The notes: generated by a model from the letters alone, not told the origin. Positions 28,267-35,858 are shown, numbered from the stretch's first letter. The stretch: DNA of 47,731 bases from Buttiauxella izardii (GCF_003601925.1 NZ_QZWH01000059.1:1-47731); one strand, 5' to 3'. Program-made: numbers and translations.

Positions 28267-28539
28267 TCAGGCGCTGTGCGCAGGGTTTTGGCTCGAAATA
28301 AATGCAGCGAGGTTGGCGACGGAATAAAAATGTTCGCGCATCGCTTCATTTTCAGCGGATAACACCACGCCGAAACGTTTTTTTACCGCAAGGCCTAATT
28401 CCAGTGCATCAATGGAATCAAGTCCGAGGCCATCGTTACCAAATAACGCGGCATCACTTTCAATCTCATCAACACCGATCTCTTCGAGATTCAAGGTGTC
28501 GATAATGAGTTGTTTAATATCAGTCTCTAAAGATTCCAT
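28267..28539 (-). CDS. apeE: Acyl carrier protein ApeE
   Basis: Carrier protein of 90 residues with attachment Ser42 in GLGLDSIDALELGLAV and a helix-3 region KRFGVVLSAENEAM. It starts 15 bp after apeD and sits directly before apeF. Clusters of this type nearly always encode two ACPs; the cognate transferase is encoded at the far end of the operon. Confidence 0.92.
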   Translation of the reverse strand: MESLETDIKQLIIDTLNLEEIGVDEIESDAALFGNDGLGLDSIDALELGLAVKKRFGVVLSAENEAMREHFYSVANLAAFISSQNPAHSA

Positions 28540-28554
28540 ATAACCATCCGAGTC

Positions 28555-29325
28555 TTAACGAGAATCAGGAACTAACTCCTGACACAAAAATTGGCTCAGA
28601 CGACGCGCCGCAAGTGCGGGGGCTTCATCGTGATTTGCCATAAATTCCTGGCTGTCGATCCGTTGTTTAACACTCACGGTGATCATCGGTTTACGCTTGG
28701 GTATCTGATACCAGCGGCTGTGTTTATCCAGATAACGTTGGTCACAATAAATATGGACTAAACGTAGAGGACAGCCACTGCGCACGGCAATATTGGCCGC
28801 GCCACGCTGAATAACCAGCGGTTCGCCAGGTTTGGTGCGCGTCCCTTCAGGGAAAATCAGTATCGCCTCCCCTTCCGCCAGGCGTTTTTGGCTCTCCGGG
28901 AGTAATGTTTCGCCCTGGCTGTTGACCAGATAATCCGCTGCCTTTATCACACCCCGGAAACAGGGATTGTGTTTCAGGCTCGCTTTCACCAGGCACCCTA
29001 TATGCGGCGCCTGGGAGGCGATAAATACGTAGTCCAGCAGCGTCGGATGGTTAGCCACAATCAAACATCCACGATCGTTTGTTAACTGTTCGCAACCTTC
29101 AAAACGGTAGTCGAACACGCCCAGCCCGCGCCCGATGCGTAAAAATAACCGGAAACTGGCGGCAATGCTACGGCGCGCAATCTCGCGGCGCTGGCGAGTA
29201 TTACGCACGATCAGTATCAGTAAATTAAACCACACCAGTGAAAGAATCAGTCCGCCGCTGCCAAATAGCACAAACAAAAAGCCGGTCATTAGCACTCGCC
29301 AGTACCATTTAATGCGCGACCACAT
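28555..29325 (-). CDS. apeD: 1-acylglycerol-3-phosphate acyltransferase-like protein ApeD
   Basis: Inner-membrane PlsC-type acyltransferase of 256 residues. An N-terminal hydrophobic hairpin (about 12-38) is followed by the catalytic HX4D motif in IVANHPTLLDYVF and the acceptor-binding motif LIFPEGTRTKPGEP. It may attach the polyene acyl chain to a glycerol-based lipid. Its start overlaps the apeC stop by one base (TAATG). Together with the C-terminal half of ApeJ it gives the cluster two distinct acyltransferases. Confidence 0.9.
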   Translation of the reverse strand: MWSRIKWYWRVLMTGFLFVLFGSGGLILSLVWFNLLILIVRNTRQRREIARRSIAASFRLFLRIGRGLGVFDYRFEGCEQLTNDRGCLIVANHPTLLDYVFIASQAPHIGCLVKASLKHNPCFRGVIKAADYLVNSQGETLLPESQKRLAEGEAILIFPEGTRTKPGEPLVIQRGAANIAVRSGCPLRLVHIYCDQRYLDKHSRWYQIPKRKPMITVSVKQRIDSQEFMANHDEAPALAARRLSQFLCQELVPDSR

Positions 29326-30059
29326 TAGTTGCGGCTCCAGCGCCAGGACATACGCTCGCCTGCCAGGGTAAACGCCGCTTGCTGGCCGAGCCAGCCGTGC
29401 AAAAACGTCAGACTTTGTGGTAAATCTTGCGATTCGCTGTTTTGACGAGGAGTCGTTTCACAACAAATTTGCGAGCCGGCTTCCAGTAATAACGCGACGG
29501 CGAACGGGATTTTGACGGCTTCACCAGCAAGATGCGAGTGGTAAAATTCTGGAATCAATCCATCGAAATCCACCAGCAAAACACGCTGATAACCCGCGTG
29601 ATGCAAGGAAGTCACTTCGACTAATGCCTGAGCAAAGCTGTCGTATCCGGCTGAAACGGACGAGGAAACAAGCGCTTGTTGCGCAGCGATTGTCGTGTTG
29701 CCCACCGCTGAGTTATGTACCGACATCGCAAAATCTGTTGGCGAAAGACTTTCGTTTTCGGCAAGTGCAGTCAAAATTCGGAAATTTCGCTCCAGTTCGC
29801 CATGACGGCTGGAAAAGACCAGGGCGTCAACTTTATGGCGCGACAGGATGGCTAACGCGCAATCAACAGCGAGACGACTCCCGGAAGCCAGGCGACGCGC
29901 GGTCATCATCGGCAAATGGCGGCATTTAGCTATAGGGGCGCTCAACGCGATTTCAGCCGGGACCTGGCTCCACGCCTGCCACTGGTCGCTTTCGCATAAA
30001 CCGGGTGCGCTCGCCTGCCAGTCGATAATGTTAAACGTTAACTTCATGCTCAGTACCAT
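29325..30059 (-). CDS. apeC: Chain-length-factor-like ketosynthase subunit ApeC
   Basis: Shortened ketosynthase-like protein of 244 residues (240 if started at the second Met, 30047, MKLTFNIIDW). The segment where a ketosynthase would have its nucleophile elbow reads MSVHNSAVGNTTIAAQ, with no Cys, so it should be non-catalytic and act as chain-length factor with ApeO. First gene of the 17-gene APE operon. The promoter must lie in the AT-rich 204 bp between it and ymdA; I could not fix a single -35/-10 pair. Confidence 0.87.
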   Translation of the reverse strand: MVLSMKLTFNIIDWQASAPGLCESDQWQAWSQVPAEIALSAPIAKCRHLPMMTARRLASGSRLAVDCALAILSRHKVDALVFSSRHGELERNFRILTALAENESLSPTDFAMSVHNSAVGNTTIAAQQALVSSSVSAGYDSFAQALVEVTSLHHAGYQRVLLVDFDGLIPEFYHSHLAGEAVKIPFAVALLLEAGSQICCETTPRQNSESQDLPQSLTFLHGWLGQQAAFTLAGERMSWRWSRN

Positions 30060-30233
30060 TTTCCATCTACGACGACCTGCCAGATTTATCTCGCGAGGGA
30101 CGTTCAGACAACGATATTAGTCTTAATTTATAGAGATTTTTCTCAATACGCTTATATTTCGCGCGCCATTAATTCACAGGCGGCGGGAATAGTAACAAAA
30201 TCGACGGTAAATTAAAAAATGATAAGATAATTC

Positions 30234-30260
30234 TAATGGCCCGCAATTCTCGGGCCATTA
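30234..30260 (-). terminator. Hairpin after ymdA (end of csgBAC-ymdA transcription)
   Basis: TAATGGCCCG (30234-30243) and CGGGCCATTA (30251-30260) form a perfect 10-bp stem with a 7-nt loop. It lies just past the ymdA stop. On the minus strand the following bases are AT-rich (gaattatctta) rather than a pure U tract, so termination may be incomplete or the hairpin may mainly protect the 3' end. Confidence 0.65.
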
Positions 30261-30263
30261 GAT

Positions 30264-30575
30264 CTAGCGGTAAGTGACTTCCAGAATAGCCAGTTGGCGT
30301 TTCGCATCAAGATAATGAATCTTTGTGGAAACTGGGGCATCGCCAGCAGAGGAGAATTGATTAATTTTGTTGAAAGCCACCGTTTGCACGACAGGCTTTC
30401 CGTTTTGCGAGCAGGTGAATTCAACGCCTTTCTGCTGAGGTGACATACGACATCCGTCTTCTACTATTGCACCTCGAAAGTGAATAACACCCCCATCCGC
30501 ATGGGCATTAAGTAAAGGGAAAGCGAGTATGACGAATGGCAACAGCATTGAACGTCTTAGGCTTGATGTTTTCAC
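30264..30575 (-). CDS. ymdA: YmdA-like small exported protein
   Basis: A 103-residue protein of unknown function, the same length as E. coli YmdA and in the same place after csgC. The start is GTG at 30575, supported by a GAGGAG ribosome site 8 bases upstream. The signal peptide ends LLNAHA and is followed by DGGVIHFRGAIVEDGCRM, which resembles the N-terminal strand of fimbrial subunits (FxGxIVxxxC), with a second Cys in VEFTCSQNG for a possible disulfide. The other signals of a pilin, such as a penultimate Tyr donor pattern, are weak. Confidence 0.75.
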   Translation of the reverse strand: MKTSSLRRSMLLPFVILAFPLLNAHADGGVIHFRGAIVEDGCRMSPQQKGVEFTCSQNGKPVVQTVAFNKINQFSSAGDAPVSTKIHYLDAKRQLAILEVTYR

Positions 30576-30707
30576 TCTTTGGACTCCTCAACTAATTGGT
30601 ATGAGGGTTATCGGCAAGGAACACTCGGAACTACAGTTAAAACCTGGTATTTTTAATTAATAAAATCCACATTTTAACAACATTTATTTAACGAATGTTT
30701 TGCACGA

Positions 30708-31037
30708 CTAAACACGTCCAGGCGGAGCCCATTGTTTTTCCAGATGAATATCTTTTCCATCCGTAACGGTGACGGTGATCGTCACATTGTCTCCGGGTGA
30801 AATATTGAGGCTTAAGCGCGATAATTTAGCGGGTTCATTGGCTTTGATAAAAACCTGGCTGCTTTGGCTACTGTTGCTTTGGCCATTCGAACCCGAACGT
30901 TTTGCGGTAAGTTTGTACTGGCACTGGCAGTCCTGAGTTAAAGTTGCCACCGGCACAATGGTGTAGATATCCCCCTGCTGCTGCGTATCAAAAGTGAGCT
31001 GATTACCGAGAGCCGCCAGCAATAATAAGGTGTGCAT
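30708..31037 (-). CDS. csgC: Curli assembly chaperone CsgC
   Basis: Periplasmic immunoglobulin-fold protein that blocks early amyloid formation by CsgA. It has 109 residues (110 in E. coli). MHTLLLLAALGNQLTFDTQQ forms the short signal region, and the CQC pair in LTQDCQCQYKL matches the conserved CxC. The C-terminus KQWAPPGRV matches QQWPP of E. coli. A longer in-frame frame upstream is ignored: the start at 31037 has a GGGAGG ribosome site. It follows csgA beyond a strong hairpin, so its level should be well below that of csgA. Confidence 0.92.
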   Translation of the reverse strand: MHTLLLLAALGNQLTFDTQQQGDIYTIVPVATLTQDCQCQYKLTAKRSGSNGQSNSSQSSQVFIKANEPAKLSRLSLNISPGDNVTITVTVTDGKDIHLEKQWAPPGRV

Positions 31038-31062
31038 TTTATTTACCCTCCCGAATAAAAAG

Positions 31063-31088
31063 AAAAACAGGGCATAAGCCCTGTTTTT
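31063..31088 (-). terminator. Intercistronic terminator between csgA and csgC
   Basis: AAAAACAGGGC (31063-31073), loop ATAA, GCCCTGTTTTT (31078-31088): an 11-bp stem followed on the minus strand by CTTTTTATT. It begins about 20 bases after the csgA stop and ends before csgC, so most csgBA transcripts should stop here and only read-through would reach csgC and ymdA. Confidence 0.9.
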
Positions 31089-31107
31089 ATAAAGTGCAGA
31101 ATCTTGA

Positions 31108-31557
31108 TTAATGCTGTTGAAGATTCGCACCGTTGCGGTAGCCAACCTGGGTCAACTCAATTGAAGAACCAGCCGCTGTTTGGTTAACAGTCGCACCGTT
31201 TCTTGAACCATATTGGCTAACATCAATGGTTGAGCCTTTCGCTTCCCATTGATCAATTGTTGCGTTGTTATTAGAACCTTTTTGCAGCAGGTCAATAGAG
31301 GCGTTATCAGCACCCTGGCCAACATCGGCACCGTTGCCAACACCATATTGTTTAATATCTACAGTAGATTTTTTCGCATCAGCTTGTAGTGCAGTGACGT
31401 TGTTATTTGCACCGTGTTGGTACACTTTCATTTCTGATTCTGGGCCGTTGTCATTACCGCCACCGTGACCTGGATTCCAAGGGAATTGAAGGCCTGATGC
31501 CATTGCACTGCTTGAAACCACCACTACTGCGATTGCTGCGATTTTGAAAAAGTTCAT
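31108..31557 (-). CDS. csgA: Major curli subunit CsgA
   Basis: Secreted amyloid subunit of curli fibres; 149 residues (151 in E. coli). The signal peptide ends SSSAMA-SG. An N-terminal secretion stretch, GLQFPWNPGHGGGNDN, precedes five imperfect repeats of the S-x5-QxGxxNxA type: VYQHGANNN, IKQYGVGNGA, LLQKGSNNNA, VSQYGSRNGA and LTQVGYRNGA. Gln and Asn positions needed for nucleation (first and last repeats) are kept. 47 bp downstream of csgB in one operon. Confidence 0.97.
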   Translation of the reverse strand: MNFFKIAAIAVVVVSSSAMASGLQFPWNPGHGGGNDNGPESEMKVYQHGANNNVTALQADAKKSTVDIKQYGVGNGADVGQGADNASIDLLQKGSNNNATIDQWEAKGSTIDVSQYGSRNGATVNQTAAGSSIELTQVGYRNGANLQQH

Positions 31558-31604
31558 GGTGAAACCCCCATTGTATTGAGAATGTTAGTCCAAATAGTCA
31601 TGTA

Positions 31605-32060
31605 TTAGCGTTGAATTACGCGTACTGCCATTTGCGACTGTTTCTGTACAACAACTGCTGATTTTTGCGTGCCCTGTTGAATAATGCTTGCCCTATTAGC
31701 AGTACCTTTCTGAATAATAAGTGCGGCATTACCCGACGATTGTTGCTGAATATCCGCGTCATTGCCGTAGCCTGTTTGCGCGATATATGCAACGTTGTAA
31801 CTCCCTGATTGATCGACGTTCGCGCGGTTTCCAGCACCTGTCTGATTGACCACCGCTAACTGCCGGGTTCCATTTTGATCAACATGTGAATTATTATTGT
31901 TCCCATATTGACCGACTATTGCTGCCTGATTGAATGAACTTTTGCTTAATTCATTTCTAGCAAAGTTATATTCTGATTTTGCGAGGTCAGGATTATTCGC
32001 AAATACATAACCAGGCGCACCCAGCAATGCTAACATCATAAATAACGATCTGTTTTTCAT
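31605..32060 (-). CDS. csgB: Curli nucleator CsgB
   Basis: Surface-anchored minor subunit that seeds CsgA polymerisation; 151 residues. The signal peptide ends GYVFA, followed by five CsgA-like repeats (VGQYGNNNNS, VNQTGAGNRA, IAQTGYGNDA, IIQKGTANRA, then a last repeat). The final repeat QKSAVVVQKQSQMAVRVIQR is basic and lacks the glycines, as in E. coli where it anchors CsgB to the cell. First gene of csgBAC, divergent from csgD. Confidence 0.97.
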   Translation of the reverse strand: MKNRSLFMMLALLGAPGYVFANNPDLAKSEYNFARNELSKSSFNQAAIVGQYGNNNNSHVDQNGTRQLAVVNQTGAGNRANVDQSGSYNVAYIAQTGYGNDADIQQQSSGNAALIIQKGTANRASIIQQGTQKSAVVVQKQSQMAVRVIQR

Positions 32061-32188
32061 GTTGTCACCCTGAGTCTGGATGCAGCCATTGAAATATTTC
32101 TTCCAATTTAAACTGCTGCTTGCTTGTTAACGCTAACGATGAAAAGTTATTGCTGCGTTACGGAAATGAGTATGTCCTTCGAAACATT

Positions 32189-32205
32189 TAAAATATCTCA
32201 CCCGC
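32189..32205 (-). promoter_or_regulatory. Putative CsgD binding site upstream of csgB
   Basis: On the minus strand the bases read GCGGGTGAGATATTTT, matching the CsgD consensus CGGGTGAGNTAAAA in its first eight positions plus an AT-rich tail. It lies about 130 bp upstream of the csgB start codon and on the same strand, suited for activation of csgBAC. Confidence 0.65.
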
Positions 32206-32760
32206 ACGTTGTATTTTGATATTTCCACTCATTACAAAGCATGAGTTAAATAAAAAAATCCAAACACAACAAAGGCTTCCCTAATGAAAATTTTAATTAG
32301 CCTGCAAGCATTCAAAATAACCTCGTTAATCAAGCCTGACTTTGCCGTCTGGCTGAGTTTTTAGAGTCATCTTTGGCAATTTTTAGCCGCCTCTGTCACG
32401 AAGATGAGTTTTCTTAAGAGAGTCTTGAAAGGAGAGTGTAACCTTCACTATTTACATGTGTTAAGTTCCAGTAAGCAGAAAAACAAAATCAAATATTACT
32501 TTAAAATCAAAAAGATAAAATCATTTGTATGATTTTTAAAACTGTGCAATTTATAATATGTGTACAACTTTAGTATTAAAACTAAATAGCAAAAACATTG
32601 AGTTGCAACATTTTAATATCTACAGTTACATTCTGTAACAGCTTTAACACTTGCTTTAAGATTAGTAACCGCTAGATTGAAATCAGCAGTAACATTTTGT
32701 TTAACACAATAAGTCAGGGCGCAACTTAGCGTTATTTGACAGTGTTATATTAATTTCAAA

Positions 32761-32848
32761 CACAGCAGTGCAGCACCAATCAGTACTTCTGGTGGATTAA
32801 CTTTCTGTTAATCCAGCTGATCGATGCGCAAACTCGGATGGAGTTTCA
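32761..32848 (+). promoter_or_regulatory. csgD 5' untranslated region with sRNA-target segment and stem-loop
   Basis: CACAGCAGTGCAGCACC (32761-32777) and CAGTACTTCTGGTG (32781-32794) match the E. coli csgD leader where OmrA/B, McaS, RprA and GcvB pair. TGGATTAAC (32793-32801) and GTTAATCCA (32807-32815) form a perfect 9-bp stem with a 5-nt loop, 22 bases before the GGATGGAG ribosome site. The E. coli leader also folds here, but I recall a different sequence. Confidence 0.7.
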
Positions 32849-32850
32849 TC

Positions 32851-33516
32851 ATGTTTAATGAAGTCCATACTATGAATAGTCAGGCGTTAAATGCTCAAAC
32901 TTTATTGTTGATCACGAAACCCTCGCTACAAGCAACTGCGTTATTACAGCATCTAAAGTCTTCACTCTCTATTAATGGGAAACTTCATAACATTCAACGC
33001 TCTCTTGAAGATGTCGTCGGTAATGTTGTGGTGCTTTTCGATATGGTTGAAGCCGATAAAAAGCTGATTAACTACTGGCAAGATAACCTGGGTCGCAAAC
33101 ATAACAGCATTAAACTGTTGTTGTTAAACACCCCTGAAGAGTATCAATTCCGTGACATAGAAAATTGGCCGCATATAAATGGTGTGTTTTATATGTCCGA
33201 GGAAGAACCCCGTGTAGTAGAAGGGATTCGTGGCGTAATGGATGGAGAATGTTACTTCTCGCAAAAATTAGCCAGCTACCTTATTAATCACTCAGGGAAC
33301 TATCGTTTCAATAATGTTGAGTCATCACTCCTGACTCACCGTGAAAAGGAAATACTTAATAAATTGCGTATTGGCGCTTCAAATATTGAAATTGCTCAGT
33401 CGTTATTTATAAGTGAAAACACGGTAAAAACGCATCTCTATAATCTTTTCAAGAAAATATCTGTAAAAAACCGCACTCAGGCGGTTTCCTGGGCAAACGA
33501 CAACCTCAGGCGATAA
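32851..33516 (+). CDS. csgD: Biofilm master regulator CsgD (LuxR/FixJ family)
   Basis: Transcription activator of curli (csgBAC) and of cellulose via dgcC. The protein has 221 residues (216 in E. coli): an N-terminal receiver-like domain (about 1-150) lacking a normal phosphorylation pocket, and a C-terminal LuxR-type HTH with [20 protein letters not shown] and [19 protein letters not shown]. The start MFNEVH at 32851 equals E. coli; an in-frame ATG nine codons earlier lies upstream of the GGAG ribosome site and is rejected. A short insert (MNSQALNAQ) after MFNEVHT explains the extra length. Confidence 0.97.
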   Translation: MFNEVHTMNSQALNAQTLLLITKPSLQATALLQHLKSSLSINGKLHNIQRSLEDVVGNVVVLFDMVEADKKLINYWQDNLGRKHNSIKLLLLNTPEEYQFRDIENWPHINGVFYMSEEEPRVVEGIRGVMDGECYFSQKLASYLINHSGNYRFNNVESSLLTHREKEILNKLRIGASNIEIAQSLFISENTVKTHLYNLFKKISVKNRTQAVSWANDNLRR

Positions 33517-33520
33517 AGCG

Positions 33521-33910
33521 ATGAAATTTCCTGCTGCTTTACTGCTGGCGTCAGCTTTACTCAGCGCCGCCGGGGGCGCTCGCGCCGTGGAAGTTGAAGT
33601 CCCCGGATTATTAACGGATCACACCGTTTCTTCCGTGGGGCATGACTTTTATCGCGCCTTCAGCGACAGGTGGGAAAGCAGTTTTACCGGCAATTTAACG
33701 ATAAATGAGCGACCCAGTGCCCGTTGGGGAAGCTGGATCACGATAACGGTCGATCAGGACGTTATTTTTCAGTCCTTTTTATTCCCCTCAAAACGTGATT
33801 TTGACCGTAACGTCAATATCGCACTGGTTCAAACCGAAGAAGCGATTAATCGCCGGCAAATTGACAAGACATTGTTGAGCACCGGCGATTTAACCACCGA
33901 CGAATTTTAG
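33521..33910 (+). CDS. csgE: Curli secretion specificity factor CsgE
   Basis: Periplasmic cap protein that binds CsgG and directs CsgA to the pore; 129 residues, as in E. coli. The signal peptide ends GGARA, followed by [20 protein letters not shown], and the [20 protein letters not shown] stretch is characteristic. Starts only 4 bp after csgD, so both are on one transcript. Confidence 0.96.
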   Translation: MKFPAALLLASALLSAAGGARAVEVEVPGLLTDHTVSSVGHDFYRAFSDRWESSFTGNLTINERPSARWGSWITITVDQDVIFQSFLFPSKRDFDRNVNIALVQTEEAINRRQIDKTLLSTGDLTTDEF

Positions 33911-33919
33911 GAGGCTGCC

Positions 33920-34336
33920 ATGCGTATCACTCATGCAGTTTTGTCTTTACTGCTAATATCGCCCCTGTCGTGGGCGGGCAATATGACATTTCAGTTTACG
34001 AACCCGAACTTTGGCGGAAACCCCAATAACGGGTCTTTTTTACTTAATTCTGCACAAGCACAAAACTCATATAAAGACCCGAGCTTCGATGACAACTTTG
34101 GTATTGAAACTCCGTCCGCACTGGATAACTTTACTCAGGCCATTCAGTCACAGTTATTAGGCGGTTTGCTCAGCAATATTAATACCGGCAAACCAGGGCG
34201 CATGGTAACCAATGATTTTATCGTTGATATCGCCAACTCTGATGGGCAGCTGCAATTAAATGTGACTGACCGTAAAACAGGGAAGACATCAACTATCCAG
34301 GTTGCCGGCTTACAGAACTCATCTACTGATTTCTAG
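33920..34336 (+). CDS. csgF: Curli assembly factor CsgF
   Basis: Exported protein that sits at the outer mouth of the CsgG pore and positions CsgB; 138 residues as in E. coli. After a signal ending SPLSWA, the mature N-terminus [20 protein letters not shown] is the part that inserts into CsgG. AGGAGG ribosome site 9 bp after csgE. Confidence 0.97.
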   Translation: MRITHAVLSLLLISPLSWAGNMTFQFTNPNFGGNPNNGSFLLNSAQAQNSYKDPSFDDNFGIETPSALDNFTQAIQSQLLGGLLSNINTGKPGRMVTNDFIVDIANSDGQLQLNVTDRKTGKTSTIQVAGLQNSSTDF

Positions 34337-34376
34337 TGGCTCTTAAATAATCAAAAAGTATTTAAGGATAAACATC

Positions 34377-35210
34377 ATGCAGCGTTTACTTCTCATCGTA
34401 GCGGTGTGTTTATTAAGTGGTTGTTTGACAGCGCCACCAAAAGAAGCTGCGAAACCTACACTTATGCCTCGGGCACAAAGTTATCGTGATTTGACCCATT
34501 TGCCGGAATCCAAAGGGAAACTGTTTGTCTCGGTTTATAATATTCAGGATGAAACCGGGCAATTTAAACCTTATCCAGCAAGTAACTTCTCAACGGCGGT
34601 TCCACAAAGTGCGACTTCTATGCTGGTAACAGCATTAAAAGATTCACGCTGGTTTGTTCCGTTAGAACGTCAGGGTCTGCAAAACCTGTTAAACGAACGT
34701 AAGATCATTCGTGCAGCACAGGAAAATGGCACGGTTGCCGAGAATAACCGTAGGCCGCTGGATTCGCTAATCGCCGCAAACGTGATGGTTGAAGGTTCGA
34801 TTATCGGATATGAAAGCAATGTGAAATCAGGTGGTGTGGGAGCTCGCTACTTTGGCATCGGTGGCGAAACGCAATATCAGCTGGATCAAATTGCGGTGAA
34901 CTTACGTGTGGTTAACGTCAGCACTGGCGAAGTTTTATCTTCAGTGAATACCAGTAAAACCATTTTGTCTTATGAAGTTCAGGCCGGGGTATTCCGCTTC
35001 GTGGATTATCAACGATTGCTGGAAGGTGAAATCGGTTATACGACGAACGAACCCGTCATGATGTGTTTGATGTCGGCCATTGAAACCGGCGTTATTTATC
35101 TGGTTAATGATGGTATTAACCGCGGCTTGTGGGATCTGCAAAATCCGCAGGATATTAATAACCCGATACTGGCGAAATACAGAGAGATGTCCGTCCCTCC
35201 TGAATCCTGA
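34377..35210 (+). CDS. csgG: Curli secretion channel CsgG (outer-membrane lipoprotein)
   Basis: Nonameric outer-membrane channel for curli subunits; 277 residues. The lipobox LLSGC puts the lipidated Cys at residue 16. The constriction residues Tyr51, Asn55 and Phe56 of the mature protein are all present in KPYPASNFSTA. The C-terminal end LAKYREMSVPPES matches the family. Last gene of csgDEFG; a bidirectional terminator follows. Confidence 0.97.
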   Translation: MQRLLLIVAVCLLSGCLTAPPKEAAKPTLMPRAQSYRDLTHLPESKGKLFVSVYNIQDETGQFKPYPASNFSTAVPQSATSMLVTALKDSRWFVPLERQGLQNLLNERKIIRAAQENGTVAENNRRPLDSLIAANVMVEGSIIGYESNVKSGGVGARYFGIGGETQYQLDQIAVNLRVVNVSTGEVLSSVNTSKTILSYEVQAGVFRFVDYQRLLEGEIGYTTNEPVMMCLMSAIETGVIYLVNDGINRGLWDLQNPQDINNPILAKYREMSVPPES

Positions 35211-35225
35211 TAATCATCAGATAAT

Positions 35226-35253
35226 AAAAAACCTCGCGATGGCGAGGTTTTTT
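35226..35253. terminator. Bidirectional terminator between csgG and ycdZ
   Basis: AAAAAACCTCGC (35226-35237), loop GATG, GCGAGGTTTTTT (35242-35253). The 12-bp stem has A and T runs on each side, so it can stop csgDEFG from the left and ycdZ from the right. Confidence 0.95.
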
Positions 35254-35272
35254 CATTTATAGGTGGCTGACT

Positions 35273-35764
35273 TTATTCGGCAATAACCTGAGATTCAGGT
35301 TTTGCTTTTCGCGCTGCTAACCACAAACCACTGTTCTTCATGGCGAAGCCGAATACCAATCCAAGCAGCAACGAAGGCACCACAATTCGCCATTCGCCCT
35401 GGTTTGCAAAGGTCGCGCAAGCCCCGATAAATGTGCCCGGCACAAACGACAACAACATGTGTTTCGCCTGCACGCACATCAGAAACGCCACCACGCCCGT
35501 CACCATATAGCCGATGATTTCCAGGTGCGGAGCCAGTGCGCTGCCGTGAATGATCACCTGCGCCCACAATACACCGCTACATAGCGTGCATGCAGAAATG
35601 AAAAGCCCCTTGATACCGCCCTGCGGACACGCAAAATATGCGGTACAACCGAGGAAGCCAGCCCAACTAAGAAGGCCGAGACTCACCGCAACCCAGCCCC
35701 AAAGGCCAGAGAGAATACCGGTGGTCAATGCCAGAGAAATAAGTATGTTCATGCGGCGTATCAT
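35273..35764 (-). CDS. ycdZ: DUF1097 inner-membrane protein YcdZ
   Basis: Membrane protein of 163 residues with unknown role. Four to five hydrophobic segments are visible, with GLLSWAGFLGCTAYFACPQGG as the most conserved part. An alternative start at 35752 (MNILISLAL, the E. coli-like start) exists; the upstream one at 35764 has an AAGG ribosome site 8 bases away. A near-perfect CRP palindrome lies about 75-90 bp upstream. Confidence 0.9.
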   Translation of the reverse strand: MIRRMNILISLALTTGILSGLWGWVAVSLGLLSWAGFLGCTAYFACPQGGIKGLFISACTLCSGVLWAQVIIHGSALAPHLEIIGYMVTGVVAFLMCVQAKHMLLSFVPGTFIGACATFANQGEWRIVVPSLLLGLVFGFAMKNSGLWLAARKAKPESQVIAE

Positions 35765-35837
35765 AGCAGAGCCTTATAGCTCGACCACGATCTACCGCAC
35801 ATTTTTTGTAGATCTAAATTGATTGTTGCAGTTCAAA

Positions 35838-35853
35838 TGTGATTTAAATCACA
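35838..35853. promoter_or_regulatory. CRP (cAMP receptor protein) binding site for ycdZ
   Basis: TGTGATTTAAATCACA is a fully symmetric match to TGTGA-N6-TCACA. It sits in the gap between the ycdY stop and the ycdZ start on the minus strand, about 75 bp upstream of the ycdZ start. A carbon-source-controlled promoter for ycdZ is likely. Confidence 0.8.
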
Positions 35854-35858
35854 AAACA

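Larger units (their letters stand above)
32061..32850. promoter_or_regulatory. csgB-csgD divergent control region (790 bp)
   Basis: No gene is seen here. The region is strongly AT-rich and about as long as the E. coli equivalent, which is bound by OmpR, CpxR, RstA, IHF, H-NS, MlrA, CRP and CsgD. TTTAACACTTGCTTTAAGATT (32643-32663) closely matches the E. coli segment around the OmpR site, and GCTAGATTGAAATCAG (32671-32686) the csgD core promoter area. Assignment rests on position and remembered similarity to E. coli, not on footprint data. Confidence 0.85.

Noticed and set aside
32061-32850. Possible small gene or CRISPR-like repeats in the long csgB-csgD gap
   Set aside because: Only AT-rich regulatory sequence and short words are seen; no regular direct repeats with spacers and no frame with a ribosome site.
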